A DNA stretch of 64,000 bases. It comes from Pestalotiopsis fici W106-1. Lineage: Eukaryota; Ascomycota; Sordariomycetes; Amphisphaeriales; Sporocadaceae. Under the pieces are notes generated by a model that was given only the letters and a program-made list of their open reading frames with translations, did no database searches and had not been told where the DNA came from. The stretch lies in the NCBI RefSeq assembly GCF_000516985.1, contig NW_006917101.1, positions 124,001-188,000 of the forward strand. Direction: 5' to 3'. Position 1 is the stretch's first letter. Each line of letters opens with the position of its first letter. Shown here piece by piece: positions 21,393-33,834 of this stretch. A program made the position numbers and the translations under genes.

Positions 21393-22147
21393 GTAGTCTC
21401 CAAAGTTGCGTTCCTAGCTGGATTCTTGGGCCTGACTTTTATACACAGAACCGCAACCCTTCTCCTTTCCATCCTGGCATCACCCCGAAGCTGGCATTGT
21501 TGTGCGTTATCGCGAGAAGTGCCGAAATATTCTCGCGGCTTTCCGATGTTATCACGATGAAACAAGGAGATGGAAAGTTTATTCTGACCAGAAACGAGTA
21601 TAATAGGAGACTTTCTCATATACGATGTGGGTCGTGCCGATCCGTAACGGAGTTTACGGGCAAGGGCGGCTGCCCGAGACTCCGTCTACGATGGCCAAGA
21701 ACTCAATCAGTTGAGAGCGTAGGTGTAATGTGGAGAATCGATTGATTCAAATATGAACGGGAATCCAGAAATGCCCATATCACGGTCCAATGTTGTTTTC
21801 TCTTTCGTTCGTCTGTTCTCAATTCCCTCTCCCATCCAGCACAAACAATAACCACTTTTCGTACCTATCATTACCTAGCCATCCAGTCCGCAATATAGAA
21901 GAATGAATCCCCAAAATTCCAACATACTGTGATCATATGTAGATAGGTATGCAGCAGTCTACCACTAACCTATTCGCCGGTATATGATCCCGATGTCGCT
22001 CAACACCAGCCCTTTAACCTGATCGTGGTTGACGCCCATGGCTTTCAAACGCATCTTGCACCGTTAGACCACAGTTTCCTCGTGTTGAACTTGGTGTTGA
22101 CCTCCCCAATGCTCGAAACATTTCAATACTCTTCCCGTCGTACTTCA
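21393..22147. other. Intergenic between cupin and FAD monooxygenase
   Basis: The promoter of the monooxygenase. A plus-strand open frame at 21338-21745 has no recognisable content and overlaps the monooxygenase start, so I do not call it. Confidence 0.5.
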
Positions 22148-22561
22148 TCATTTGACGTCCTCCCCACCCCATCCCGTCAGATTCACCACTGCAGGCGTCC
22201 TTCCACTCCTCACAACACAGAGCACAAGCTTCTCGTCCCCATCATTGACCTCCTGATGCTCCATCCACGCCGGAATGAGACAGAAATCGCCGGGCTCCAG
22301 CTGGGTCCGCTTGCTCCCGCCTTCGGAAGTGATGGCCCCGCGCCCGCTCGCGCAAAAAATGACCGTGTCTTGTTCGCCGTGGTGGTGCACCGCCGACGAC
22401 GTGTGCGGCTCGGCAATCATGCGAGACGCGCAGATGCCGTCGCAGAGGTTCGTAATGGCGTTGCTGCGCTCCATGCCCTCGGTCTGGCCGCCCGACGTCT
22501 GGAGGGTCGAGGCCTGGGCCAGGGTGACGGGTTGGCTAGGCTGCGGACGAGAAGGCGGCAT
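22148..22561 (-). CDS. Small cupin-fold protein
   Basis: 137 residues in one exon. Cupin motif 1 is seen as AVHHHGEQDTVIFCASGRG, with the His cluster and Glu/Asp positions. Motif 2 is PGDFCLIPAWMEHQEVN, with the Gly, Pro, His and Asn of the consensus. This is a single-domain cupin_2 protein. Such proteins bind a divalent metal and act as isomerases, dioxygenases or small-molecule binders; the exact reaction cannot be told. It is in tandem with the FAD monooxygenase on the same strand, which allows but does not prove a joint pathway. Confidence 0.85.
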   Translation of the reverse strand: MPPSRPQPSQPVTLAQASTLQTSGGQTEGMERSNAITNLCDGICASRMIAEPHTSSAVHHHGEQDTVIFCASGRGAITSEGGSKRTQLEPGDFCLIPAWMEHQEVNDGDEKLVLCVVRSGRTPAVVNLTGWGGEDVK

Positions 22562-25500
22562 GATTACTCAGGACTGATTTGCGAGTACAATTAATGAAGT
22601 TTTATTTTAGAGATAATCGTCGATATCATGTTCTTTTTTAAGCGTAGCGGCCTAGAGAGCGTTTGATATTGGCCAGTTCTAGGTTGGAGAATATTCTCCC
22701 ATCTTGGACTATGATGTCACAACTGGGGAATGCCATTCACCACTTTGGTCAGCACTGCCTGTCAACAGCTCTGACCAACTATTATCATATCTTATTCTAG
22801 AATAATAGAGTACAATTTCATGGTCTGCGAAATATCTACAAGTATTCAGACCATTGGAGCACAAATCTTCCAAGCCGAAAGAATGCATATCAGAGCAGGA
22901 GGTTGGCGCAGGGAACAGTGATGTCAATAATTATATAAGAGGCGCACCTTTTTAGGTTGTATATCGTAGCTTTAGATAAGCCCAAGGTTTGCCAAGACTG
23001 CATAGTCGCCAGGCATATGCTTCTACCATACAACAAAAGCATTTGCCAGTACATTTATTGTAACCTTTTCTCAGAAGCGGGCTATAAAGGTCTAGGGAGC
23101 ATGTGGCTGTTGAGTAGTAGCCCTATATCCGTCTACTGGAGTATATTAAGGTCTTGGCGGGATTCATGTTCATGAGTTGGCCTTGCTAATTCTGCATGTG
23201 TGCGTTCCCCTCCAAAGTCTCCATATTCAGAGTAGTGGACGATACTGGAGGCTCCAATGTCGATTATCGGAGAAAACAAGGGTCATCAAGGTCGTGGTAG
23301 CCATCGAACGGGCCAAGCAGAGACCGAATTCAGCATCGATTGACTTTTGTTCCAAACATGAAGATGCCGAAGGTGGGAGGATGGCCAAGTGGCAGTCAGT
23401 ATGTTCAAAGTATAGCCTCGAACCTTACCCCACCTGTGCTAAGAAGGGGGGTCTAAGGTGTTGCCATGTTCACCTTTCCAAGCCGCGTGACACTCCGTCG
23501 ACCAAACCATTATAGACCATATGGAAACTGCACCAGGACGGGCGATTGTACGCCAATGGCCGGGCATACAGGATAGCCCAGTCCTCGTTTGGATCAAGGT
23601 TCGGCGGATGTAGATGCGGTACGACTAGACTACTAGCCAACCAGTAGTCAGGGTGAGAAGGCATAATGCCATGAGGATCGAGCATGGGATAGCCCCTCCT
23701 ATGCTGTCCCAAAGCCTCCGCACGTTTCACCTGCATTGAGCAGTTGGCTGGCTACCGAGCATCTAGTATCCCAGTCAATGATTACTATCCGTGGATGGCA
23801 GCCATTAAAGCAATGTCACCAATGTGGAGCTTGATTGATGTGAATGGGGGGGTTAGCAATTGAGTTTTCGAGAGCCAGAGCCGGCAGCTTGGGCAGTGCC
23901 TTTGCCAACATTCCACATTTATTGTGTAGTTGTCATACTACGTACTACTTTGGCATGAATAACGACTAATTGGTGGAGGCCACCATTGTGCGAGTACCAA
24001 GACGTTTACCGCTGATTTTCGTGGTAGTGTGACTGTGGTGCATGTTCTTCCAGAAACAAAAAAGAATTGTCTTCTTATTCCTCTATCCGCAACAAATGTT
24101 TCAAAAGGTTCCATATCCTAGTGTCAAGTAGATCCGTGGTGGATTGAATGATTGGCATGGAAGTATTGCGTAGGCCGACGTCACAATCCCTGTCGCTGGA
24201 GAAAACGTGACGCTTCGGATTCCCTTCCGTTTCGAGCTGAATGAATTGTTTCTTTTTTGTTTCCCCGTAGGAAACACATAAACCCGTTACCCGACAGTGA
24301 GGATCGCCAGGGACTTGCGTCTGATCTATGCCACCTGCCTCCCCGAATGTAGGCTTACCAAGCCATCTGAGCAAGCTGGGTGGTTGTCAAGCTAATTGAT
24401 TGCATGGAGCTTGCACAGAGTGCAGCATCTATCGAGATCACTGCCCTGCAAATCCCTCCCTTACTGGGAAAGCATGGAACTTGTGACTCCTTGGAGCACG
24501 GCGAGACTGTAGTGTATCTGTGAAGCTCAAATGTGAATCATTGGGAGTCAAATCCAATCGGATCGACTGTGTACGGAATAGAGTGTACAACTTTTCATGC
24601 CGCGTTTTTTTGTTGTACGTACCATAGATTGACGCTGGGCTCCAGTTGCTCTATGGCTGTGTGGGGAGCACGGCAGCTTACATCACGCCAATGCTCCCAC
24701 GCGATGGCGTAGATTGGTGCGACCACCAGGCAACTTTTGAACTTTCTTTCCATCATCGGCAATAAGCTGGAGCATTGGTAGGGTGCCCTCTCTACCTTGA
24801 TACACCAGTAACCCAGTTCATCAAAGGCCCGGTCGTTTCTGTGTGTGTGTGTATGTGTTTGTGTCTCCAACGCAAAATAGAAACTTTCCCCGTCCATGTT
24901 TATAAGTCGACAGATTCGGGAATTCCATTCGTCAAGGGCGCATGGTGACAGGGGGCCGGTGCCGTACCCACGGCGACGATGCTTAACAGGCCGTCTTAAG
25001 ACGATGGTATATCACCCAGATGGCCTATCAAGAGGCATCAGCATATCGGCATTTTCCCCAATGCCCATGGACCACCATGGCAACGGAAAGAAGAAATAGA
25101 ATAAGAGTCATACTCTGCGTTGTTGATGCCCAGTTTTCCCCACCCAGCCAGCATCGGCATAATCAACATGGTTGAGGGACTCGGGGGATGCTGGAAGATC
25201 TGTCGTTGGCATGAAATTACCGGGTCATGGACGGAATACCATCCTACTGTTCTCCCTAGTGTTCGGATCGAAGGACCCTGAAATTCTCTTGCGTGTTCCA
25301 TGGACGGACACCATGAGACGAAGACATGGCCATCCCACGAGCATGGGAGTGAGATGAATGTCTAATGGTATTGCATGAGCCGGATCTTTTGTCGGTCGTA
25401 TATATCCGTGACCCTTTCCTTTCCTAGACAATAGTGTAAAGTGAGTATCTTTCTTGATACCCACGACTTTGATCTGTTCTACGGTTTTACTACCTTTTTT

Positions 25501-26509
25501 TTTTTCTGGCTGCCATTTACGCTCCATTCTCTCCCTCTTTCTCTCCCTCTCTCGTCCACTTTCTCTTTTCTTTGATCTGCAAACCAAACGTGACCACTTA
25601 GAACCCTAAATTCCACAAAAGAAGAGCGACGAAACCAAGCCATTGTCGATCAAAGAAGCCCGGTGCCCCGATATCGACCCTTAAAATCTGCTCGCATCGC
25701 TCTCCTGCAAGGTCCCATTATTCCCAGTTTTAGTAGCAGAATAGCAGGACAGTCACGGAATACTTGGATACCAGACCAACCCTGGAGCTCATCGTTAGGA
25801 CGGTACATGCCGTCTACCAGCAGTGCCAGCTGAGCACCTTCTTCTGGTCAACCTTGTCATTACCTTGCACCTAAGCACTGGCAGCATCCTTTGCCTCCCT
25901 CCCTCCCCAAAGCCAAGCCCAGCAACAACCCAGCAACCTCCCGAGTCTCCTTCAACCCAATCAAGGGACGACGGAACCCAAGGTACAAGCCCATTGACCC
26001 AAGAAGAGCCCAGCAAGCAAAGCAAAGCAAAAAAGCTAGGCCAAGCTGCCGGTAGCCCACTTTCTTCCACCTTGCATTATCTTAGCTCTGGTATTTATTG
26101 GAGAGCTGCCGCTGCTGCAACTGCAAAAAGGGAAGACCGACCCCAAAAGCGACCCCCCCAACTCACTTCCCGCTACTGCAGTGTTCCCAAAGCTGCTGCC
26201 CATTTATCAATCCTCCCACTATTTACGGTACCATCCCTCCCCTCCCCGCTCGCCCCTCCAACGGCATCTGCACCACCAAGCCCGATAGTTAGTTAGTCGA
26301 GACACCTGACGAAACTCACTACCTGCCAACCTACCATCTTGCTGCTGCTACTGCTACTACTGCCCGTAAAACTGCGGATCGTCTGACAAACACACCACCC
26401 ACCGCGGGCCCTCAAGAGGCTTTCTCTCCTTTCTACACAGACGACGATAGAAAGTTTCGATCTATTTTCCCAAGCATCTGTCCGCTGCGTGCGTTAGACC
26501 TCACTCAAC
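22562..26509. other. 3.9 kb stretch without a recognised gene
   Basis: Several short open frames lie on both strands, none with a recognisable domain or a convincing splice pattern. The last 700-800 bases are CT- and AC-rich and look like the 5' leader and promoter of igo1. A GT microsatellite lies at about 24840-24863. I found no tRNA or transposon terminal structure. Confidence 0.5.
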
Positions 26510-27202
26510 ATGAACCCTCTTCAGAAGAACAAGATCGACATCAAGGTAAGAAATAGTCGCGCTGCGGCCCTTCCCTTGCTTTTCTTGGGACACGAACCCG
26601 AACGCCAGCACCTCAAAGACGAGCACAAAAGACAATGAGGAGTGATTTTTCAAGTTCACTCTCTTGTTATATTGCCCGAGAAACCTTTCCAGCCAGCACA
26701 ATCAACTGTCCATTGCCCTCTCTGCTATTGCGTTTTTCCCACAAATCCTATACTATGTCCATTGGGCTGCTTACTGACCCGCAATGCCACACAGTCCTTG
26801 TCGCCCGATGAGCAGCGACTCTTCCGCCTGTATGGCAAGCTGCCCAGCAAGTCCGACCACTTCGCCAAGCACCTGAAGGACCGCAAGTACTTTGACAGCG
26901 GCGACTATGCCATGTCCAAGGCCGGCAAGGGCGACAGCGTCGACACTGGCTCCGTCGGCAGCCAGCATCCCGTGCCCGAGAACATCCCCCACCTCTCTTC
27001 CCCCAACGGCGCCAACAGCAACAGCGGCATTCCCCTCCTGCCGCACCACAACAGCATCAGCGGTGCCAGCGGCGCTCAGGCTGCCAGCCCCGTCAAGGAG
27101 AGCAGCTTCCTGAACCGCGAAACAAGCGCCGATGATGCCGAGGAGAAGACGAGCGATGAGGCCAAGGCCCAGGAGGACCAAGGCATTCCCATCAGGAGAT
27201 AA
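26510..27202 (+). CDS. igo1: Endosulfine-family PP2A inhibitor (Igo1/ENSA)
   Basis: Two exons, 26510-26545 (12 codons) and 26795-27202, separated by a 249 bp intron, giving 147 residues. The family core is intact: LSPDEQRLFRLYGKLPS, then KYFDSGDYAMSKAG. The serine in the FDSGDY motif (Ser47 here) is the site phosphorylated by Greatwall/Rim15; the phosphorylated protein inhibits PP2A-B55, controlling mitotic entry, quiescence and mRNA stability. The C-terminal half is disordered and rich in Ser, Pro and Asn, as in other filamentous fungi. The short first exon is confirmed by the conserved MNPLQKNKIDIK start. Confidence 0.95.
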
Positions 27203-28198
27203 GATAGGTGTGCTGCGCACATATTACTATTGTTACATGTACGATTGACTTGAGCGAAAGAGGAGAGCTTTTGCGGGCAATGGCGTGACTGGCTGGACAG
27301 CGGTACGAAAAGTCGAGGCAAGCCGGATTGATCATTGCAAGTACGAGAGGGCTTCGAGGTTAGCATACAAAAGGATGTGGATACCTCTTTCAAGGTTCCG
27401 TCTTCTTGTCGCTTCTCAGCCCGAGACACTCGCTTCTGGGGATGACGTTTGATCAGTTGATGCCGTAGGTACACGGTTAAAAGGCCTCATCGGCCAAGCT
27501 GGTTCTGTATTTCTTGCAGGCTGCGGTTCCGAATTACGGTGATGATTATGGAGGGTAACCCAGTTTCGCGGCGTTCTATGGTGTCTTCTACCGCGATGGC
27601 CACTGTAGGCCTCGTCGATTTCAGCAACACTTATTCCTGTCTATGACGATGGCTGGCAAGGACACCTTCTCTACGTTGCGTGTGCTTAGACCAGATTCCG
27701 AGATGGGCTTCATGTATCGTGCTTTGGTCCATGTATGTTCTTGTCTGATAGTTGCTACCAAATGTTAGATTAAAGAGATTTAAATGCCTACAAATCGCCA
27801 TTATATAGGTTGTGTACTTGTCTTTGCCACGTATGTGCAACTCACATCAGCAACATAGCAGTTTATTTTGAGAAGTTTACAGAATCTTAGCCGTCTAGTT
27901 TTTTCTGATTTCACTTGTCTGATAATACAAACATTCATGTTGCCATGATCTGGACATAGTCTAGAGTGCAACCTATCTTTTTTCTTCTTCTCTTTAAGCC
28001 AACTCATCACGCCTGGCGGATCTGTTTGGAATTTATTTTCGTTGTATTTTTGTTCTACCGTCTTGGTATGATTTCTCATGATTTTCCTTTTGTCTATGCC
28101 ACATATTCTGCCATGGATTTCATGAAAAGTCGGTCTTTCCTTGTGACCAAACTTGCCGTATTTTGTTCGTGACCCTAATTTGTAACTCCCATCATGAT
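27203..28198. other. Convergent intergenic region igo1 / MYG1
   Basis: About 1 kb between two convergent genes, expected to hold both 3' UTRs. The right half is AT-rich. No open frame here has recognisable content. Confidence 0.5.
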
Positions 28199-29275
28199 CT
28201 ACATAGTCAAAGCCTTGGCAGCCATGGCCTTGGCGCCCTCAAAGTTCTTGTGGCCACCAATGAAACCTGCGGCATGCACAAACACACCGCCAGGGAAGCC
28301 GGTGATCTGGTCCAAGGCCTCGTCTCTGGCACCTCTCCAAGGCTCGGGCAGCGGCTTGCGGCTCTGGAACGAGTCCTTGGAGACGGGCACGGCCTGTATC
28401 CTCCACTTGGCATCGGGGACAGGCTTCTCGGCGTAGAGGACGTACTGAACCTTTTTGCCGGTGCCGTCGGCCTCCTCGAGCGAGTACAGGTGGTCCTTCC
28501 ACGGCACGCTCTGGCCCTCGAGCACCATGATGCGACCCTCGGGGTCGTGCTCGAGACGCTTCTCGTAGGCGGCCCGCACAATCTCGCGCGCGGGTAGCCA
28601 GGCCTTGGCGTAGTACTCAAGGTCGCGCGAGAACTCCTCGCCGATGCGCTGGCTGGCGGCGGCGAACCGGGCGTCCTCGGCGGCCTGCGCCTCGACCGGA
28701 TCGCTGGGCACGGGGTCGTTCCAGTTGGGGTTCAGACGCCCGACAACGGCGCCAAGTGTGAAGGAGCCCTCGCTGAAGCGCTTCTCGAGTCCCGCGGCCG
28801 CGATGCCCGCCGGGTCATAGGCCGAGATGCCATTGTCGTGGGCGTCGAGAGCCTCGACAAAGGACTCGTAAATCTTGTTCCACAGCAGACCGACCTCGTC
28901 GCTGTCCTCGGGCTTGGCGAGCTGCTGGGCCACAATGGCGCGGCCAAAGTGGAGGTAGACGAGACCGGCGCTCGAGAGCTTGGTCGGGCGGCCGGGAAAT
29001 GTCGTGGCAAAGGTGCGCTGGTGGTGGTCGTAGCGGTTGGCAGCAGCGTCGTACTCGCCGCCCACGTCGACGACGGTGTGGCACTCGCCGAGCAGGGCCG
29101 GGTCGCGCGTGCGCACCAGCGCCGAGCCGGCGTAGGCCGGGAGCAGCCGCAGCATGTAGACGGCCAGGGCCTCGTCGGCGTGGAAGTGGCCATTGTGCGT
29201 GCCAATGGTGACGCCGCCGTCGGTCTTGAGGCGTTTGGATGCGCTTTCAGCCATTCTGGCGAGGGTGCGTAGCAT
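28199..29275 (-). CDS. MYG1: MYG1-family 3'-5' exonuclease (UPF0160)
   Basis: An intronless gene of 358 residues. The metal-binding N-terminal motif is clear (IGTHNGHFHADEALAVYML, then VVDVGGEYD and RYDHHQRTF), a DHH-like phosphoesterase arrangement. The C-terminus carries the family segment FPGGVFVHAAGFIGG. Known members are RNA exonucleases acting in nucleus and mitochondria. Two starts are possible. The first Met (29275) adds MLRTLAR, which is basic and suits a mitochondrial presequence. The second Met (29254) begins MAESASKRLKT, with a basic patch that could serve nuclear import. The gene is notably GC-rich compared with the flanking spacer. Confidence 0.93.
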   Translation of the reverse strand: MLRTLARMAESASKRLKTDGGVTIGTHNGHFHADEALAVYMLRLLPAYAGSALVRTRDPALLGECHTVVDVGGEYDAAANRYDHHQRTFATTFPGRPTKLSSAGLVYLHFGRAIVAQQLAKPEDSDEVGLLWNKIYESFVEALDAHDNGISAYDPAGIAAAGLEKRFSEGSFTLGAVVGRLNPNWNDPVPSDPVEAQAAEDARFAAASQRIGEEFSRDLEYYAKAWLPAREIVRAAYEKRLEHDPEGRIMVLEGQSVPWKDHLYSLEEADGTGKKVQYVLYAEKPVPDAKWRIQAVPVSKDSFQSRKPLPEPWRGARDEALDQITGFPGGVFVHAAGFIGGHKNFEGAKAMAAKALTM

Positions 29276-31152
29276 ACGATGGATTGACGTCTGATTCGGG
29301 AAGCAGTTGAAAGTCAGACACGAGAACCAAGACTATGGTGACTCTGTCTCTCGATCTGAAGAAAAATTCCCTTCTTTCGTTGTGCGAAGGTAAATGAAGA
29401 AGTCGTCTTGGTTTTCAAGGTGGGTAGGTGTAGGAAGTTTCACTATCGATCTCAATTGTGGTGGGGTTGATTGGTCCCTGGAGATCTAGAACTGGGGCTC
29501 CAACCACTGAGGTTTCTCTAACCCCAGAATGGTGTATTCATAACAGCTCAGAAAGAATGATATTTGGAGATTATTATACTAGTAACATATCAACTAAGAT
29601 GATTCAAGATCAATTCTAATCGCATCTCAATCAAAGTTATCGCTTTTGGTGAGACATGAAGAGTTCATTGCAATACAACATTGCCGTATGCCTATACTGA
29701 CTATTAGCTTCATCGCTAAGCTTATGGGGCCTAGGGACGTCCAATAGATGATCTCTAGTTGCTAATGATGAGATTCGCAAGTTCTCCATCTTCATTCCAT
29801 GATGAATCAGCCAACGCTCTTCGGTGAACCAGTGGCAGCAATACAGGCGGGAAATCTGTCATTTTCTTCTCTGGAATGTACATCAGTTTTACGTGCTGTA
29901 GATGAAAGAAGACTGTCAGGCAGTTGACTCTGGGTTCTAAACGTCTTTTTGCCCTCCAAGCCCATTGACTAACATTGCCCGCAAATTACATATTATTGAG
30001 CCCTGATATCTTGGGAAATAGAGTATATTCAGTACAAGTATTTGTGTTTTGTTCTTGTGGCTTCACTTGCAAGAGTTATTATAAAAAGAGAACATTGATT
30101 TATAGACCCAAGACATGGCCCCGTATCTTATTTGGTCAACCATTTTGATTGACTCTTCCCCAAGATCACTTGAACTATTCCAAAGACGATGCCAGGCTAG
30201 ATGGTCCCGGTTTTAGGTTGAATACAGCACTCTGAAAGATGATGTTTGTTGGGCCGATTTTTTCTTCTTCTTCTTATTATCAACACAAGGTAACAGACAT
30301 GCACATGTAGACAAGACGTGGTGCTAAAAGGGCTCCGGCCTAGCTGGACACATCAAGATCAAGGTACCAATTTGGTAAATCGTTTGGCCAGTATGAGCTC
30401 CTGCTAGAAGTCTTGAGTTTGACTTCATTGTCCACCACTCCCACATCTTGATTTATCTGAATACACTTTCTTCCGAGTATAAAATGGTCGCTGGTTGAAG
30501 TGGCTATGCTGTATCCATATGGGCTGGTTCGGGCCTGAGATGTTTCCAGTTTGGTCAAGCGCAAGCTGATTGTCAGTTCTATATTCAAGCGCAATATTTG
30601 CGCGTCTGCTTTCGTCATGTCGTCTGTAAAATTTTGGTATAGAACATGTAGGGATAAGCTGTATTATGCTCAATCAAGGTGTTGGATACCTACATTTTTA
30701 GGTACTAGGTATGCATTGCGGGGCGTCGATTTATGAATGGTTGCTAACAACACTGCACTGACCGTCGGCGTGTCCTTAGCAAATGTAATTGGGGAAATCC
30801 CACCCCTTCCTCACTCGCTGTGCCAGGAACGCGACGCCAGAATGATGCAGCAGCAGCCAGAGGTTTAGGTTAGTCAGGCTGGCCAGAAATGAATGGCCTC
30901 AGTTTTCAAACGCGGAATCAGTGCTTAGACTGCCAACGCCTCCTGCCAGCTTTGGCGGCCAGCAAGCATCTGATCTCCCTTCATCATCATTTTCCTTTCC
31001 TTGCATTATCGGCGACGACGCTCCGCTGAGCTGCACCACAATTTATCCCTTCCACCTCAATTGTTTCCCCCCCCCAAATAGCCTTGCGTTGTCCCCAATC
31101 ACTACCACCGCCGGCCGCGCGATCGAGTCGGCGCCCATCTGCCTCTTCCGCC
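29276..31152. other. Divergent intergenic region MYG1 / INO80 subunit
   Basis: About 1.9 kb. An AT-rich middle part (about 29560-30300) is followed by a CT-rich promoter just before 31153. Open frames near 30340-30740 have no recognisable content. Confidence 0.5.
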
Positions 31153-32146
31153 ATGGATGACCGACACAGCAAGACTGATTTGGCTCATCGCGACCGCGAC
31201 CGCGGCCACGATGGAGCTCACGCTGGCGAGTCGAAGCCGTCATACCGGTCCTACAAGAAGAAGTACCGGAAGCTGCGCCTCAAGTTTGATCAGAACGTTC
31301 TGGAGAGCGAAGAGCTACACAAGAAGGAGCAAAAGGCCATTCGCACAATGAAGCGCCTAGCCGTTGAGAATGAGTATGCCATGCCCGCGACCCGAAGTAT
31401 TTTTGCGAATATGATCAAATGGTGCTAACTCGCGATGCAGCCGCTTGATGGACGTGCTACTAGACATCAACGAGTCCCCCCAGATCCCGCCGGAGCGAAA
31501 GATCAACCTCGACCCCGATGGTGATAACTACACAGACGATGAGCAAGAGCCCATGCAGCGGCCTACAAAGTCCCTGAGGCGTCTCGTCGACGAGGTGCCT
31601 CATCAGTGCTTCTCCGAGATTGTGGACAGCTTCCCCAAGATCCTTGAAGAGTTGCAGCCTGATGATCCCGACGTCTACCCGACTGCATTCCTGACTGCCG
31701 CCGATGTTGATAACTACATTGCCGAGATCGACTCGCGCCTGGGGCTCAAGGCCAAGCCGGCAGTCCCACCGCCTGCCACTGACCTGAGAAAGTCGGCAAC
31801 CAACTTTGCGCTTAGAAACCCTACAAGTGTGTACAACTGGCTTCGCAGACATGCCCCCAAAACCTTCCTTCAAGATCTGGAGAAGGAGAAGGACCGCGAG
31901 AAGCATCATGACGAGGACGGCGGCGGTAAGCGCAAGGGCGGTGCCGCGCGAGGCAACAAGAGACAGAGCGCCGCCCACCGCAAGGAGGCAGGCGAATCCA
32001 ACGAATATGATGAGGAGGCTGCACATGACGATCAGCCATTCAGCAGCGCCAGAGGCAAGAGGAAGCGAGACGATGATGGCGGCTATAGGCCCAAAGGTGG
32101 CTCGAGTCGCCCGACCAAAAGACGGGCTCGCAAGTCCGGTGCTTAG
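31153..32146 (+). CDS. INO80 complex subunit, IEC3/Ies3-like
   Basis: Two exons, 31153-31373 and 31441-32146, with a 67 bp intron (donor GTATGC, acceptor GATGCAG), giving 308 residues. The N-terminal family core is YRSYKKKYRKLRLKFDQ followed by a short coiled coil. It continues across the splice junction into ENDRLMDVLLDINESPQIPP, which is diagnostic of fungal IEC3-type subunits. The C-terminal half is highly charged and disordered (KRKGG, KRKRDDD, KRRARK) with likely nuclear localisation signals. It acts in the nucleus in the INO80 nucleosome remodeller. The start was chosen at MDDRHSK; no ATG lies upstream in frame within the preceding 70 bases. Confidence 0.88.
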
Positions 32147-32958
32147 TAGGCGGACGTTAACCACGGCAGAATGCTCACTCATTTTTCAATGATTCTTTAT
32201 GTATCAACATTACAACACGGTTTGGCAATAGGCGTACGGCGTTCAAATGGGTATGTACCTAGGTAGAAGTTTGCACAATGCTTTACGCACTTGGTTGTAC
32301 CTATGTCGGCGCGAAGACGCTCGATGGGGTTTGCTCCCAAGGCAGAGGAACACTAGATTTACCAGATATAATAAACCTTCACCTTTTCACCAAGAATGCA
32401 ATCATGATCATGTTCCTACATAACTAAAACTTTGCTCAATCAAAACAAGATTAGAGTGACGACGGCGATTTTCAGCCAAGGGATGGCTAAATGAGTGGAC
32501 AAATGTACATACTGAAGCTTCAAGGCGGCAGAAGGTCTAGATCCACGAAGTACACTAAAATTCCGCGTCGATCTCAAAAAATCCATGCATGGAAACTCCT
32601 CACCCGAGGCAAAACTTGCAAACAGTCAAAAAAGAGTCATAAAAGACCAGGTAAGAAATTTCAATGACTGCTCAAGAGACAAGTCATGAATTCAGATCAA
32701 GCCATTCTCATTCAACAGCTCAATCAAAGACTGACAAGAAGCTAGCTAGACCTGCACCGAATACGTCACTTTGGCTTGGAACCCTACCTTCCTTCCCAAA
32801 GCAGTATCAAGACCAATTTTTCAGGTAGTCTTAGATATAGGCTCACTTACACAGTCCACTCACTGCTCTACCGGCGGCACCTATTAATCTCCCATTTCCC
32901 ACAGCCTACCTGGTAGTCAATAAGCAGCAGCACTAGCACTGCCGCCTTGGGAAGTAAA
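32147..32958. other. Intergenic, nothing identified
   Basis: The 3' region of the INO80 subunit and the promoter of the Sfm1 homologue. It contains one ACCTAGGTA palindrome near 32258 and no coding signal. Confidence 0.5.
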
Positions 32959-33834
32959 ATGCCGATTCACCACACTTACATTGTAGAGCACCTGGACCCG
33001 GAGCTGGGCCCATGGTCGGAGCTCGAGTACATTGCCATTGCGCGCGAGTCGGGCGAGGCCAAGGCGACCTTTGTGCTCTCGTCGCTGCCCGACGCTTTCA
33101 AGGTGCCCGAGAAGCTGGCCCAGGAGCCCGCCTTCAAGGCCGAGCGCCGCGGCGTCGAGGAAATGTACCCCGAGGGCAACGGCAAGGAGAGAGTCTGCCT
33201 GCTGGACCCGGCCGCCGACAAGGACCTGAACCCCGACGACAAGGGCGAGTTTGACGTTTTCCTGTTTGGAGGAATCTTGGGTGAGTTTCGTTGGCCGTCT
33301 GAAAACTCGTAGAGATGGAAGAGTTGCTAACCATGTGATAGGAGACGACCCGCCTCGTGGTGAGTTCTAATATCACGACGCCAGGAAGCTGGATCGAGCA
33401 GGAATAAGTACAAGACTGACGATATTCATCCTCAAGACCGCACTTCTGAGCTCCGCAAGAAGGGCTTCACTGGCCGCAGACTTGGGCCAGTTCAGATGAC
33501 AACAGACACCGCTGTCCGAGTGACGCGAATGGTCATTGAGGAGCAGTGTGAGTATTCAATTAGCACAATCAATACAATGCCATGATACTGACGCCTGAAA
33601 GATACCCTTGGTAACATCCCTTACACGGACCACCCCGACCTGAAGTTCAGCGAACATGAAAGCACTCAGATGCCGTTCCGATATGTAAAGGACAAGGACG
33701 GCAAGCCAATCATGCCCGAGGTGAGTAGCTCAAGTCAACAGTGATAGCTCAGGCAAGGCACTAATACATAATGGCAGGGCATGGTTGATCTCATCAAGAA
33801 GGATGCCGACAAGAGCATTGATGACTTGTTCTAA
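32959..33834 (+). CDS. SFM1: SPOUT-type protein arginine methyltransferase Sfm1
   Basis: Five exons: 32959-33280, 33342-33359 (only 18 bases), 33437-33547, 33602-33720 and 33778-33834, giving 208 residues. All junctions agree in phase. Key segments are HTYIVEHLDPELGPWSELEY at the start, FLFGGILGDDPPRDRTSELR across the first two introns (SAM-binding knot region), QMTTDTAVRVTRMVIE and IPYTDHPDLKFSEHEST. These match the Sfm1 family, which uses a SPOUT fold usual for RNA methyltransferases but in yeast monomethylates ribosomal protein Rps3. The 18-base micro-exon is needed to keep the conserved GDDPPR motif. Confidence 0.92.

Noticed and set aside
21338..21745. 135-codon plus-strand open frame
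   Set aside because: It overlaps the start of the FAD monooxygenase on the other strand and shows no family features.
23340..23460. Sequence starting GGATGGCCAAGTGGC that recalls a tRNA-Leu/Ser 5' half
   Set aside because: No complementary acceptor arm, anticodon loop or T-loop at the right distance could be found.
22562..26509. Possible transposon in the 3.9 kb spacer
   Set aside because: No terminal repeats, target duplications or transposase fragments were seen by eye. A database search would be needed to settle it.
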